A DNA stretch of 64,000 bases from Picosynechococcus sp. PCC 7002 (GTDB lineage: Bacteria; Cyanobacteriota; Cyanobacteriia; Cyanobacteriales; MRBY01), in the NCBI RefSeq assembly GCF_963860125.1, contig NZ_CAWLFA010000001.1:434001-498000 (forward strand), read 5' to 3'. This document shows, piece after piece, positions 1 through 7,691 of this stretch (positions within the stretch are counted from its first letter, which is position 1; each line of letters opens with the position of its first letter). A model generated the notes under the pieces. The model was not told the origin of the DNA and ran no database searches. It saw only the letters and a program-made list of their open reading frames with translations. Made by a program: the position numbers and the translations under genes.

Positions 1-288
1 TAGAATGATTGCCTCTTCGACTTGCTCAAACACCCAAGTAATCCCACTAGAAACCCGCTCTCGACAACCTAAATTTATATCAGAATAATTACAAAAAACT
101 TCACAGTCCCAATCTACTTGCTTAATAATATCCTGTGCTGCCTGACATTTTGCCTGTTCTTCTGAAGTTCTTGGCCCATCGGCGATCACAAAAAGTTGTT
201 TTGGTTGTGCCTTCCGGATCTCATTAAACACAATCTGCGTCAGATCCGGACGATTAAAGATAATAAAAGCAACGGGGGTCTTGAGCAT
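1..288 (-). CDS. Glycosyltransferase-like protein, N-terminal part only
   Basis: The gene starts at an ATG (complement of 286-288) and runs off the left edge, so only the first 96 codons are visible. The start MLKTPVAFIIFNRPDL, followed by FVIADGPR about 30 residues later, is the pattern of GT-A fold nucleotide-sugar transferases often annotated as HlpA-like glycosyltransferases. In these the DGPR stretch belongs to the sugar-nucleotide site. It lies at the downstream end of the leftward glycan locus and would add a sugar to the polymer exported by the ABC system encoded at 3719-7433. Family assignment rests on a short fragment. Confidence 0.7.
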   Translation of the reverse strand, partial: MLKTPVAFIIFNRPDLTQIVFNEIRKAQPKQLFVIADGPRTSEEQAKCQAAQDIIKQVDWDCEVFCNYSDINLGCRERVSSGITWVFEQVEEAIIL

Positions 289-456
289 CGTTATGGAGTA
301 GGGAGTCTGTGACCATCGGAAAGGTGCTGCACTATAAAAGTATAAACCTGAGTGACCAAGGCGATCACCTTTTTTACTTCCCCCTAAAGCCAGAACAAAG
401 TTATTACAATATTTCTGGCGAGGCTAGGCGATCGCCCCTCATTCAAGTAAATATCA

Positions 457-1131
457 CTATTGCCCAATTTGAGAGATTTGCGACACACTTAAACTCAGTT
501 CTGGAAAAAGATTTGACCGTAGGGTATCTTGACCCTGAAACAAGGCAAAAGTGTATTCTCCCTCTACTAGATGATAAATAGAAACGGTCGGCTGTTTGGG
601 ACTACCAATATAGCGTCTACCACCCAATCCTAAGTAGTCCACAATCCAATATTCAGCAATGCCTAACTTTTCGTATTCTCCTAATTTCATTAAATAATCA
701 TCTTGCCAATTGGTACTGACGACCTCGATTGCTAATCGAACGGTTTCTCCCTGGGTAATGGTTGATCGCTTTTTCCACATTGGCTCTTTATCTTGTATGG
801 CAGCACTATCTAACACCATCACATCAGGAATATAGGCGGTTTTGTCGGTATCTATCGCTTTAATTAAGCCTTGGCGCGGAATACACAAGGGTAAGCCTAA
901 CCGTTTAATTTCAAACCCAATTTCCATTGCCAAAAAACCAGCGACTTGCTCATGGGTTCCGGTAGGCTGCATTTTGACAATCACCCCATTATGTAATTCA
1001 AATCGGCCCTTATAACCATCGGGATACCAATCCCAAAATTCCTCTAAGGTCAGTAACTTTGTTTCTTGTGGCAAGTCAATATCAATTTTGTCTTTGATAA
1101 ACATATTTTTGACCTCGGTATAGAGTACCAC
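457..1131 (-). CDS. Uma2 family (DUF820) putative endonuclease
   Basis: A 224-residue protein of the Uma2 family, a PD-(D/E)xK nuclease-fold family greatly expanded in cyanobacteria. Visible family features are an N-terminal LTLEEFWDWYPDG segment, a central IPDVMVLD stretch giving the acidic residue, LAIEVVS giving the second acid, and the later EYEKLGIAEYWIVD motif. The alternative start MFIKDK, nine codons downstream, is equally plausible. The cellular role of Uma2 proteins is not established. It sits between two glycosyltransferase genes on the same strand, a common situation for these mobile-type genes inside variable loci. Confidence 0.85.
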   Translation of the reverse strand: MVLYTEVKNMFIKDKIDIDLPQETKLLTLEEFWDWYPDGYKGRFELHNGVIVKMQPTGTHEQVAGFLAMEIGFEIKRLGLPLCIPRQGLIKAIDTDKTAYIPDVMVLDSAAIQDKEPMWKKRSTITQGETVRLAIEVVSTNWQDDYLMKLGEYEKLGIAEYWIVDYLGLGGRRYIGSPKQPTVSIYHLVEGEYTFALFQGQDTLRSNLFPELSLSVSQISQIGQ

Positions 1132-1283
1132 AATCTATTTACTACTCTTTCTTATTGTAGGCGATCACCTTTTTGACCCACCTTTAAAAATAGAACAAAA
1201 ACACTATATTTATTCTGATCAATGCTAGGTGATCGCCCTCCATAGCGGATCTAGATAACATCAATGAAAGTAATGTGGGTAAA

Positions 1284-2153
1284 TCAGGAAACATGAATAT
1301 AACTTATGAAACTTGCTTTCACAAAATTAGGACGTGATACGTTTAAACGATGTTGAAACCAATGTTCTGGTGCAAGAAAAACTATTGCTTTTTCTAAATG
1401 TTGCTGTTTTGCAAAGTATGCACCCCACCAAGAAAAACTACTCGCCGATAAAATCCCACTTTGACAGTAGGTCATCAAAGCAAAATCCTCAAAAAATTTT
1501 CCCTTAGATATATAGGCATCTTCTAAATCAGAAAAAGCATCTTTAATATACCAAGGATCATCTGATACAAATATAAAAAAAGGATTGATGTTTTTTTCTT
1601 GAATCTGTTGGATTGCTTTACGGTAATATTGGGCAGGCAAAACAGCCGCATATTCCCGATTAGGCCAATGGCAATAGTCTCCTCGTCTCACATGAACAAA
1701 AATGGGAACTTTCTCTACAGGTAAATTTTTATTCAAGATTTGCTTTGCATAAGATTCAAAAGTCGATTTTATTCTTAAGGATTCTATTTTAGTTTTCTGA
1801 AAAAAGTCTTCATTTTGAAAATAACAATCTTGAATTATCTTGATTTTTTTGAATAATCCGTCTTGCTTATAATACTCTGGTTTATCTTTTGATTCACTAA
1901 TTTTTGAAATGAGCTTTAGTCTCAGCATTAAATTGATTATTTTTTTTGCAGATTTAAAGAGAATTTTATATAGCAATGGATATACTTTGAAAGTTTCTTG
2001 ATTGATGATTTTCATTTCTATGCCATCAAAACCAGCATGCAAATCTTCAAAGCCAATCCCAATTAGCCACTCTCCATCATCACAGAGGGTTTTCGCTGCT
2101 GCGTATTGAAAGAGTTGATTCCCTAAACGACCAGAGCTAAAGATAACAATCAT
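1284..2153 (-). CDS. Glycosyltransferase family 11 (alpha-1,2-fucosyltransferase-like)
   Basis: A 289-residue protein with the GT11 pattern: SGRLGNQLFQYAAAKTL at the extreme N-terminus, VHVRRGDY near residue 155 (the conserved HxRRGDY GDP-fucose binding motif), FVSDDPWY, and SASSFSWWGAYFA near residue 240. These enzymes transfer a deoxyhexose, usually L-fucose, from a GDP-sugar. It probably decorates the exported polysaccharide encoded by this locus. It starts 3 bases after the stop of the methyltransferase upstream (2157-2855), so the two are probably cotranscribed. The DNA is AT-rich compared with the housekeeping genes at 7.7-22 kb, consistent with horizontal transfer. The acceptor and sugar are not predictable here. 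Confidence 0.88.
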   Translation of the reverse strand: MIVIFSSGRLGNQLFQYAAAKTLCDDGEWLIGIGFEDLHAGFDGIEMKIINQETFKVYPLLYKILFKSAKKIINLMLRLKLISKISESKDKPEYYKQDGLFKKIKIIQDCYFQNEDFFQKTKIESLRIKSTFESYAKQILNKNLPVEKVPIFVHVRRGDYCHWPNREYAAVLPAQYYRKAIQQIQEKNINPFFIFVSDDPWYIKDAFSDLEDAYISKGKFFEDFALMTYCQSGILSASSFSWWGAYFAKQQHLEKAIVFLAPEHWFQHRLNVSRPNFVKASFISYIHVS

Positions 2154-2156
2154 AAC

Positions 2157-2855
2157 CTAAGGCTTTAAAATCTTTTGGAGAGCAGATTTCAGCTTCTGTT
2201 TTCCCCAAACTCCGATCAATTCAATACCTTTAATTAGTTTTGATCTGCCATATTCATGCCATGACTTGGCATTGGTTTCTTGACAGTATTGAATCACTAT
2301 ATCTTTTGCTTCTAATGGTACAGCAATAATGACATCTTCAATGATGACAATATACTTATCTGAGTATTTTTTTCGTAAAACATCAACAATATTACAAATG
2401 TTTGGCCAATGATCTACTTGATGAGGTGGTTGAGGCGGAGATAAAAATAGTCTTGCATCATCGATGAGGATAAAATGATTGTATTCAGAATTATTTAAAA
2501 TTTCTAACTCTTCTAGTAATGGACATTGATCTTCATCGCCATAAGTTACGCCACCTGACCAATGGGCATCAAGCCAAAAAAGAGCAGGCTGATCAAGTGT
2601 GTCAATGATTTCTTTTAACTGCTCCCTTGAATCTCCGAAAAGACATTTTACATTTTGAACATCCGCAAACTTCTCTTTTGCTTTATGGAAAAGTTCTGGT
2701 GAAAATTCAATCGTAAAAACAAACTGGAAAATTTTAGAAGCCCATACTGCCGTACCACCTAGATAGGTTCCTGTTTCCACAAAATAATTGAGCTTTAAAT
2801 GATTCTTTAGCTCCTGAATTAAATTTTCAGGTGGCCCCATTCTTACAATTCCCAT
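2157..2855 (-). CDS. Class I SAM-dependent methyltransferase-like protein
   Basis: A 232-residue protein with a Rossmann-type SAM site, NYFVETGTYLGGTAVWA at about residues 24-40, an acidic second strand ending in FTIEF, and a DAHWSGG motif near residue 97, followed by ILIDDARLF. This set resembles the FkbM-like and DAHW-containing methyltransferases found in cyanobacterial glycan clusters. The substrate is likely a sugar or glycan end, judging only from its neighbours: a GT11 gene 3 bases downstream and a sugar O-methyltransferase 29 bases upstream. AT-rich DNA. The reaction is inferred from fold and context. Confidence 0.72.
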   Translation of the reverse strand: MGIVRMGPPENLIQELKNHLKLNYFVETGTYLGGTAVWASKIFQFVFTIEFSPELFHKAKEKFADVQNVKCLFGDSREQLKEIIDTLDQPALFWLDAHWSGGVTYGDEDQCPLLEELEILNNSEYNHFILIDDARLFLSPPQPPHQVDHWPNICNIVDVLRKKYSDKYIVIIEDVIIAVPLEAKDIVIQYCQETNAKSWHEYGRSKLIKGIELIGVWGKQKLKSALQKILKP

Positions 2856-2884
2856 TTGGTTGATTTAGTATGTAATGGTAAACA

Positions 2885-3679
2885 TTATTGATTCCATGTG
2901 ATTAATGAAATATTATATTGCAAATCTATATTTGCTAGCCATTGCTTATCTTTATAAACCACTGATCCTTTTAGCAGCTCAAGCAATTCAGTTTCTTTAT
3001 ACTGCTCATTTTGCCATGTGTGAGTTTTAAAGTTACACAACATATAACCACATTTAGAGTTTTTCAGTATGTTCTGAAAATATAAATCCTGAATATCTCT
3101 ACTTAGTTCTGAAAAGGCATAGTTACTAATGCATAAATCGTAAGAAATTTGAGTAGGTATATGAGTTGCATCAAGATATTGTACATTTTTGACATCAAAA
3201 TGTGTCAAGAATTTTTGAGATAGGCTTAGTGCTTCGGGTAAATCTACTAAGGTATATTTTGCAGAAGGAAATAGATCTGCAATCACTTTACATAATCCTC
3301 CATAGCCTACTCCAATTTCAACAATATTGAAGTTGTTCAAATCTCCGAAAAAATGTACTAGTTGACTAAGGACAAGAACATAACGCAATGTCGTTGGAGA
3401 AAAAGTATAGTTTTTGCCTAAAAAAGAAGTTCGGTATTTGTAAGTTTTTGGACTACCTATTCTTTCACTTGTTGCAAACTTGTCAAGATGTTTAGTTATT
3501 TTTGGATTGAATTTCAACGCAAGTTTAAGATAATCTTTTCCTCCTTTTCTGGGAACTGTTTCAACGACTTGAGTATATACTGGGTGTCTTCTGAAACAAT
3601 TAAAAATATTTTCTTGACTAGAAGCCTTTAAACAAAAGTCTGGATATGTGCCATTGTCAGAGCAGCTTGTTTTTGTCAT
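2885..3679 (-). CDS. Putative sugar O-methyltransferase
   Basis: 264 residues. A Rossmann SAM-binding stretch, NIVEIGVGYGGLCKVI, lies near residue 125, followed by YTLVDLPEAL, the pattern of the putative sugar O-methyltransferase family common in polysaccharide loci. The C-terminal part (LCISNYAFSELSRDIQD and following) fits the same family. It would methylate a hydroxyl on the glycan, perhaps as a chain-end cap recognised by the Wzt carbohydrate domain of the upstream ABC ATPase, a role known for some O-antigen systems. Same strand and close spacing to its neighbours. AT-rich. Confidence 0.75.
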   Translation of the reverse strand: MTKTSCSDNGTYPDFCLKASSQENIFNCFRRHPVYTQVVETVPRKGGKDYLKLALKFNPKITKHLDKFATSERIGSPKTYKYRTSFLGKNYTFSPTTLRYVLVLSQLVHFFGDLNNFNIVEIGVGYGGLCKVIADLFPSAKYTLVDLPEALSLSQKFLTHFDVKNVQYLDATHIPTQISYDLCISNYAFSELSRDIQDLYFQNILKNSKCGYMLCNFKTHTWQNEQYKETELLELLKGSVVYKDKQWLANIDLQYNISLITWNQ

Positions 3680-3718
3680 GAATTTTACTATCGATTAAAT
3701 TTTTAAGGCTAGGATTTA

Positions 3719-5020
3719 TCAACTAACTCGGAGGAGTTTCCACTCTCCTCTCGCCAAGCTTACACCATGAGAAATTGGAGGGACTTCACCTGAACCATAA
3801 AAATCGCCATCAACTACAGATAACTCTTTTGCATTGTGTATAGAATCTAAGTAGTCCACACCATCTCTAAGAACAGAATAATTAATTTGATAGTTAGACG
3901 GAGGTAATGCTAGCTTTTCTAAATGACAGATAAAAACCCCTTGTTTAGGCAGTTCTCCAAAATCATTGCCAGTTAAACGATTATGTATTAGAAAAACAGG
4001 AGTACCAAACATAGTGGTGATTCCTAATCCAATAATAATTCGCGATAGCTTACGATCACTATAAGTTTCAAAGTAAAAATGAACATTAATATTTTGGCCT
4101 GACTGAGCTACATCTAAAATTTTGCCCGATTCATCTCTGATTTCAATACCTGTTATTCTTATTTCTCCGTTACCCCTTCTATCCTTACGCTTAGATAACG
4201 ATAGGTTGCTTTCAGACAAACCTGCTAAATATTCATTAATAGCAGCATCTCTAGAACCAAGAAATCGCAGACAACCTTGTTGTAAAACAATTCCAGAACG
4301 ACATAGCTTCTCAATAGCACCCATATTATGACTAACAAATAAAACTGTTCTCCCTTCATTTGTTGCCACATCTTCCATTTTCCCTAAACACTTCTTCTGA
4401 AACGCCGCATCCCCCACCGCCAACACCTCATCCACCACCAAGATCTCCGGTTCCAAGTGCGCCGCCACCGCAAACGCCAGCCGCACATACATCCCACTCG
4501 AATACCGCTTCACTGGCGTATCTAGAAACCGCTCCACCTCCGCAAACGCCACAATCTCATCAAACTTCTTGCGGATCTCTAGCCGACTCATCCCCAGGAT
4601 CGACCCATTCAGATAAATATTTTCCCGTCCCGTTAGTTCCGGATGGAAGCCCGTCCCCACCTCCAACAAGCTCGCAACCCGTCCCCGTAACTCAATGCGG
4701 CCTGTGGTCGGTTCCGTAATTCGACTGAGGATTTTTAGGAGCGTCGATTTTCCCGCCCCATTGCGGCCAATAATACCAACCACCTCGCCCCGTTTAATCT
4801 CGAAGTTAATATTCTTCAGCGCCCAAAACTCTTCCGTTGTGTAACTGCGCCGCTGTTCTTTCCCTAGGAGCCGCTTCCCAAAAGATTTGACTCCGTTCGC
4901 CACCACATCCCGCAACGCCACATAATTACCACGGTTCGGCTTCCAGCCCCCCGATTGCGCTTGGTGGCCGATGATATACTTTTTCCCTAAATTTTCGACC
5001 CGGATGATCGTGTCCGACAT
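3719..5020 (-). CDS. wzt: Polysaccharide ABC exporter ATPase with Wzt-type C-terminal domain
   Basis: 433 residues. The ATPase module (about 1-245) has Walker A GRNGAGKSTLLK near residue 88, signature YSSGMYVRLAFAVAAHL, Walker B EILVVDEVLAVGD and the H-loop FVSHNM. The remaining ~180 residues form a beta-rich domain like the Wzt carbohydrate-recognition domain, which selects the finished glycan for export. The matching permease is at 6609-7433, separated by two unrelated small genes. Base composition changes abruptly near 4380: by my count 4321-4380 is 33% GC and 4381-4440 is 57% GC. The specificity domain therefore matches the AT-rich glycan genes and the ATPase core matches the chromosome. 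Confidence 0.93.
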   Translation of the reverse strand: MSDTIIRVENLGKKYIIGHQAQSGGWKPNRGNYVALRDVVANGVKSFGKRLLGKEQRRSYTTEEFWALKNINFEIKRGEVVGIIGRNGAGKSTLLKILSRITEPTTGRIELRGRVASLLEVGTGFHPELTGRENIYLNGSILGMSRLEIRKKFDEIVAFAEVERFLDTPVKRYSSGMYVRLAFAVAAHLEPEILVVDEVLAVGDAAFQKKCLGKMEDVATNEGRTVLFVSHNMGAIEKLCRSGIVLQQGCLRFLGSRDAAINEYLAGLSESNLSLSKRKDRRGNGEIRITGIEIRDESGKILDVAQSGQNINVHFYFETYSDRKLSRIIIGLGITTMFGTPVFLIHNRLTGNDFGELPKQGVFICHLEKLALPPSNYQINYSVLRDGVDYLDSIHNAKELSVVDGDFYGSGEVPPISHGVSLARGEWKLLRVS

Positions 5021-5235
5021 GGAAACCCAGTAACCTATATCAATTCTTAAAATAGCCTACCCGATCAGACCCCAAAGGCGATCACTTCCGACAAACCGTT
5101 ACTCCGAGAACTACTGAGGAATCGCAGAGAGAATTGCTCTCAAAGCTTTATTGACCGCTTCAGAAATGGAGAATTTTGATCCGAAAATCTCCCCCAGACT
5201 GGGGGCCAGGGGGCTCTATAAATCGCCTCTAATGA

Positions 5236-5691
5236 TCAAATTTTAGGGAGCCAATTCGGGTCGAGGATTTGCTCAATACTGTAGGGACAACTGATGGGAA
5301 AGGTTTCGGGAGAAAGCCGGGACTTGCGAATCGCGCTTTTCCGCGCCTTTTGGTAGTCTTTTTCTAAGACTGTCTCTAAATAATTAGATAAGACTTTTGA
5401 TTCTAGGAGTAAATCCAATTCCAAGCGAAAGTTATCGATTTCTTTCTCCCAACCTCTGCCCGACCATTCTCTTTCGGTATGCCAATGTTGATAGAGCAGT
5501 AAATGGATTAAAAGTCGAAGTAGATAGCTCTCGACTTTGCGGCGTTGTTCCCGTCCCAATGCTTCAATTTCCTCGGTCAGATTTTGCCAATCAAGATGAT
5601 CTAGATCATGTTTTTTGAGTTGCTCTAGGGTGATATCTAACCAAGCAACATAATCATCATCGTAAAGTGTCGGACTAAGAGGGATAGCCAT
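5236..5691 (-). CDS. DUF29 family protein
   Basis: 151 residues with the DUF29 pattern: DDDYVAWLDITLEQLKKHDLDHLDW at the N-terminus, then LTEEIEALGREQRRKVESYLLRLLIHLL, the W-rich central part, and a C-terminal CPYSIEQILDPNWLP. The family is almost confined to cyanobacteria, occurs in many copies per genome and has no known function. It is predicted to be soluble and largely helical. It lies between the exporter ATPase and permease genes together with an Rpn-type gene, and the pair looks like an insertion into an exporter operon. Confidence 0.88.
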   Translation of the reverse strand: MAIPLSPTLYDDDYVAWLDITLEQLKKHDLDHLDWQNLTEEIEALGREQRRKVESYLLRLLIHLLLYQHWHTEREWSGRGWEKEIDNFRLELDLLLESKVLSNYLETVLEKDYQKARKSAIRKSRLSPETFPISCPYSIEQILDPNWLPKI

Positions 5692-5741
5692 GAAAGTATC
5701 GACTTTAGAAAATTAGAAAAATATAGAGATTTCCGAATCCC

Positions 5742-6584
5742 CTAATCCACCTGCGCCAAAAATCCATCCAAATCAGCTACCGCAGCAAAATCCAATAGTG
5801 CCTCTCCCAGATCCTCTAGCTGCCGCACAGATAAACACCGGATTTTTTCGCTCTGTGACTCTGATAATTCTCCAAAGCGCCGTTTTAACTGACGCATCAC
5901 CAAATTTGCCGCTTCCTCCTGACGACCTTCCTGAAGACCTTTGGTCATGATCTCTTGGTAAAAGCGAGAACGAGTAATATCTGTCTGTTTCAGATCGAGA
6001 ATTTCCATAATCATCTCCTGGGTCAAATCTGGGTATTTATTTGTCAGTATAGTCTCAATCAAACTCAGTCGACGGTCAAACTCCGCCTCTGTTTCTGCAG
6101 TTTTCAACAGGGTTTGGCCGAGCTGCATACTTTGCAGCTTCTCTGTCGTCAACAACTGCAACAGCATCAAATTAGGACTCAAGTCCGCCTTGTCCTTGAG
6201 GTCACTCAAGTACAGTCGTGTTACCCGTTGTTCTAATAAGCCTTGATAGGGTAATTCCGAACCTAATCCTTGTCTTCTACCCCGTAAAATCAGTAGTCCC
6301 CGCCAGTCACAGTCAACGTTGTACTGGTACAGATAAACGAATAATTGCGCAAAATAGCGACCATAAAACCGCTCATCTGCTTGCATTTGCGCCTCTGCAA
6401 ATACGATTGGGATCCCAGGCTTTTCAGTGACGGGCAAAAACAGACCATCCAAGCGAAATTCCTTTTCCTTAACGACGGGGGCGCTGTAAACAAATTCCCA
6501 GTCAGGATCAATACCAGGGATTAATTCCGCTAACATCCCCGGTTGGGATAAAAATAACTCGTAAAACCATTTGTCAGTGCGCAT
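5742..6584 (-). CDS. Rpn-family putative nuclease (DUF2887/DUF4351)
   Basis: 280 residues. The N-terminal half begins MRTDKWFYELF and carries FRLDGLF and IVFAEAQMQ, the D...ExQ version of the PD-(D/E)xK nuclease motif seen in Rpn/YhgA-like proteins. The C-terminal part (about 215-280, LVMRQLKRRFGELSESQSEKIRCLSVRQLEDLGEALLDF) is a DUF4351-type helical tail. Members are multicopy in cyanobacteria; some Rpn proteins promote recombination or act as phage-defence nucleases. The active-site residues look intact. It lies 24 bases downstream of the exporter permease gene. Confidence 0.85.
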   Translation of the reverse strand: MRTDKWFYELFLSQPGMLAELIPGIDPDWEFVYSAPVVKEKEFRLDGLFLPVTEKPGIPIVFAEAQMQADERFYGRYFAQLFVYLYQYNVDCDWRGLLILRGRRQGLGSELPYQGLLEQRVTRLYLSDLKDKADLSPNLMLLQLLTTEKLQSMQLGQTLLKTAETEAEFDRRLSLIETILTNKYPDLTQEMIMEILDLKQTDITRSRFYQEIMTKGLQEGRQEEAANLVMRQLKRRFGELSESQSEKIRCLSVRQLEDLGEALLDFAAVADLDGFLAQVD

Positions 6585-6608
6585 GAGCTTTTTTGAAATG
6601 ACTGAAGT

Positions 6609-7433
6609 TTAGATGATATCGGCAAAAATACGCTCCATCCGCCGAAAATACCAAACACCACCCGCAAAAATTGCGACCACCAAACCGAAGGACAACAAAA
6701 ATCCTGGGAGATAAATCTGGGACTCGCCCCCTAGGATTGCCCAGCGAAAACCATCAATGACCGAGACCATCGGGTTAAGAGAATACAATAACCGCCACTG
6801 CTCCGGCACAATGCTACTGCTAAAACCTACCGGGGAAATATACAGGCCAAATTGGACGAAAAACGGTACAATGTAGCGAAAATCGCGGTACTGTACATTC
6901 AAAGAAGCTAACCATAGTCCTGCCCCCATCGCCGCCATAAAGGCGATCGCCACAAAAATGGGCAACGTTAGAATTCGCCAACTGGGGACAAAGTTATACC
7001 AAGCCATCAGCCCCAGCAGGATAAACCCCGAAATGAGAAAGTCCACAAAGCTGACGATCACGGCACTGGTCGGCACAATCAACCGAGGAAAATAAACCTT
7101 TGCCAAAAGATTGGAGTTGGTGATTAAGCTGTTACTACATTCAGCAAGGGAACTTGCAAAAAATTGCCACGGTAGCATCGCCGCAAATACCAAAATTGGG
7201 TAAGGTGCCCCCTCGGAGGGGAGTTTCGCCAGATTACCAAAAACAATCGTAAACACAATCATCGTCAAAAAAGGCCGCAGTAAAGCCCAGAGCACGCCGA
7301 TCGCCGTTTGTTTGTAGCGCACCAAAATATCCCGCCAGGCCAAAAAATAGAACAGTTCTCGATATTGCCAAATGTCCTGCCAATACTGTTTTTCCGTTTT
7401 GCCCGCTTCAATAACCAGATAGTAATTTCGCAT
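6609..7433 (-). CDS. wzm: Polysaccharide ABC exporter permease (ABC-2 type)
   Basis: 274 residues from the ATG at 7433. This start is chosen because AGGGAA lies just upstream and the family begins shortly before the QYRELFYFLAWRDILVRYKQT motif; an open frame reaches 19 codons further. About six hydrophobic segments and the Wzm/TagG-like motif LYISPVGFSSSIVPEQWRLLYSLNPM are visible. It forms the membrane channel for the Wzt-type ATPase at 3719-5020, exporting an O-antigen-like or other polysaccharide across the inner membrane. The gene is the first of the leftward cluster and has chromosomal-type composition. Confidence 0.92.
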   Translation of the reverse strand: MRNYYLVIEAGKTEKQYWQDIWQYRELFYFLAWRDILVRYKQTAIGVLWALLRPFLTMIVFTIVFGNLAKLPSEGAPYPILVFAAMLPWQFFASSLAECSNSLITNSNLLAKVYFPRLIVPTSAVIVSFVDFLISGFILLGLMAWYNFVPSWRILTLPIFVAIAFMAAMGAGLWLASLNVQYRDFRYIVPFFVQFGLYISPVGFSSSIVPEQWRLLYSLNPMVSVIDGFRWAILGGESQIYLPGFLLSFGLVVAIFAGGVWYFRRMERIFADII

Positions 7434-7691
7434 CGATTCCCTGGGAAATGCTATTTCAATAACCTTGCTGCATTTTACGGGTTTATACAATCATCAGGCG
7501 ATCGCCGCGCTAGTTTTCATTGCTGATTCAGGGCGGGGGACTTGACGAATTATTAGGATCGGATTTTTGTCAGATGGCAGCCAGTTTTACCCTTAAGTTT
7601 GGGATGCCCAAGAGAATGTAGGCAAGACCCAGGATCTTTGGTAGGCTTAGTATCGCTTTAAAACTCTATGCTTTAACTATATATACTAACT

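Noticed and set aside
428..435. Recurring GCGATCGC taken as a CRISPR-like or restriction-related repeat
   Set aside because: Copies are irregularly spaced and scattered through genes across the whole window; this is the known HIP1 element of cyanobacteria.
309..581. 90-codon plus-strand frame with a plausible start
   Set aside because: Its second half is antisense to the C-terminus of a well-supported Uma2 gene and the protein has no recognisable motif. The first 150 bases lie between two leftward genes and show no ribosome site.
4360..4719. 119-codon proline-rich frame on the plus strand
   Set aside because: It is antisense to the ABC ATPase core; the proline richness comes from GC-rich codons of the real gene.
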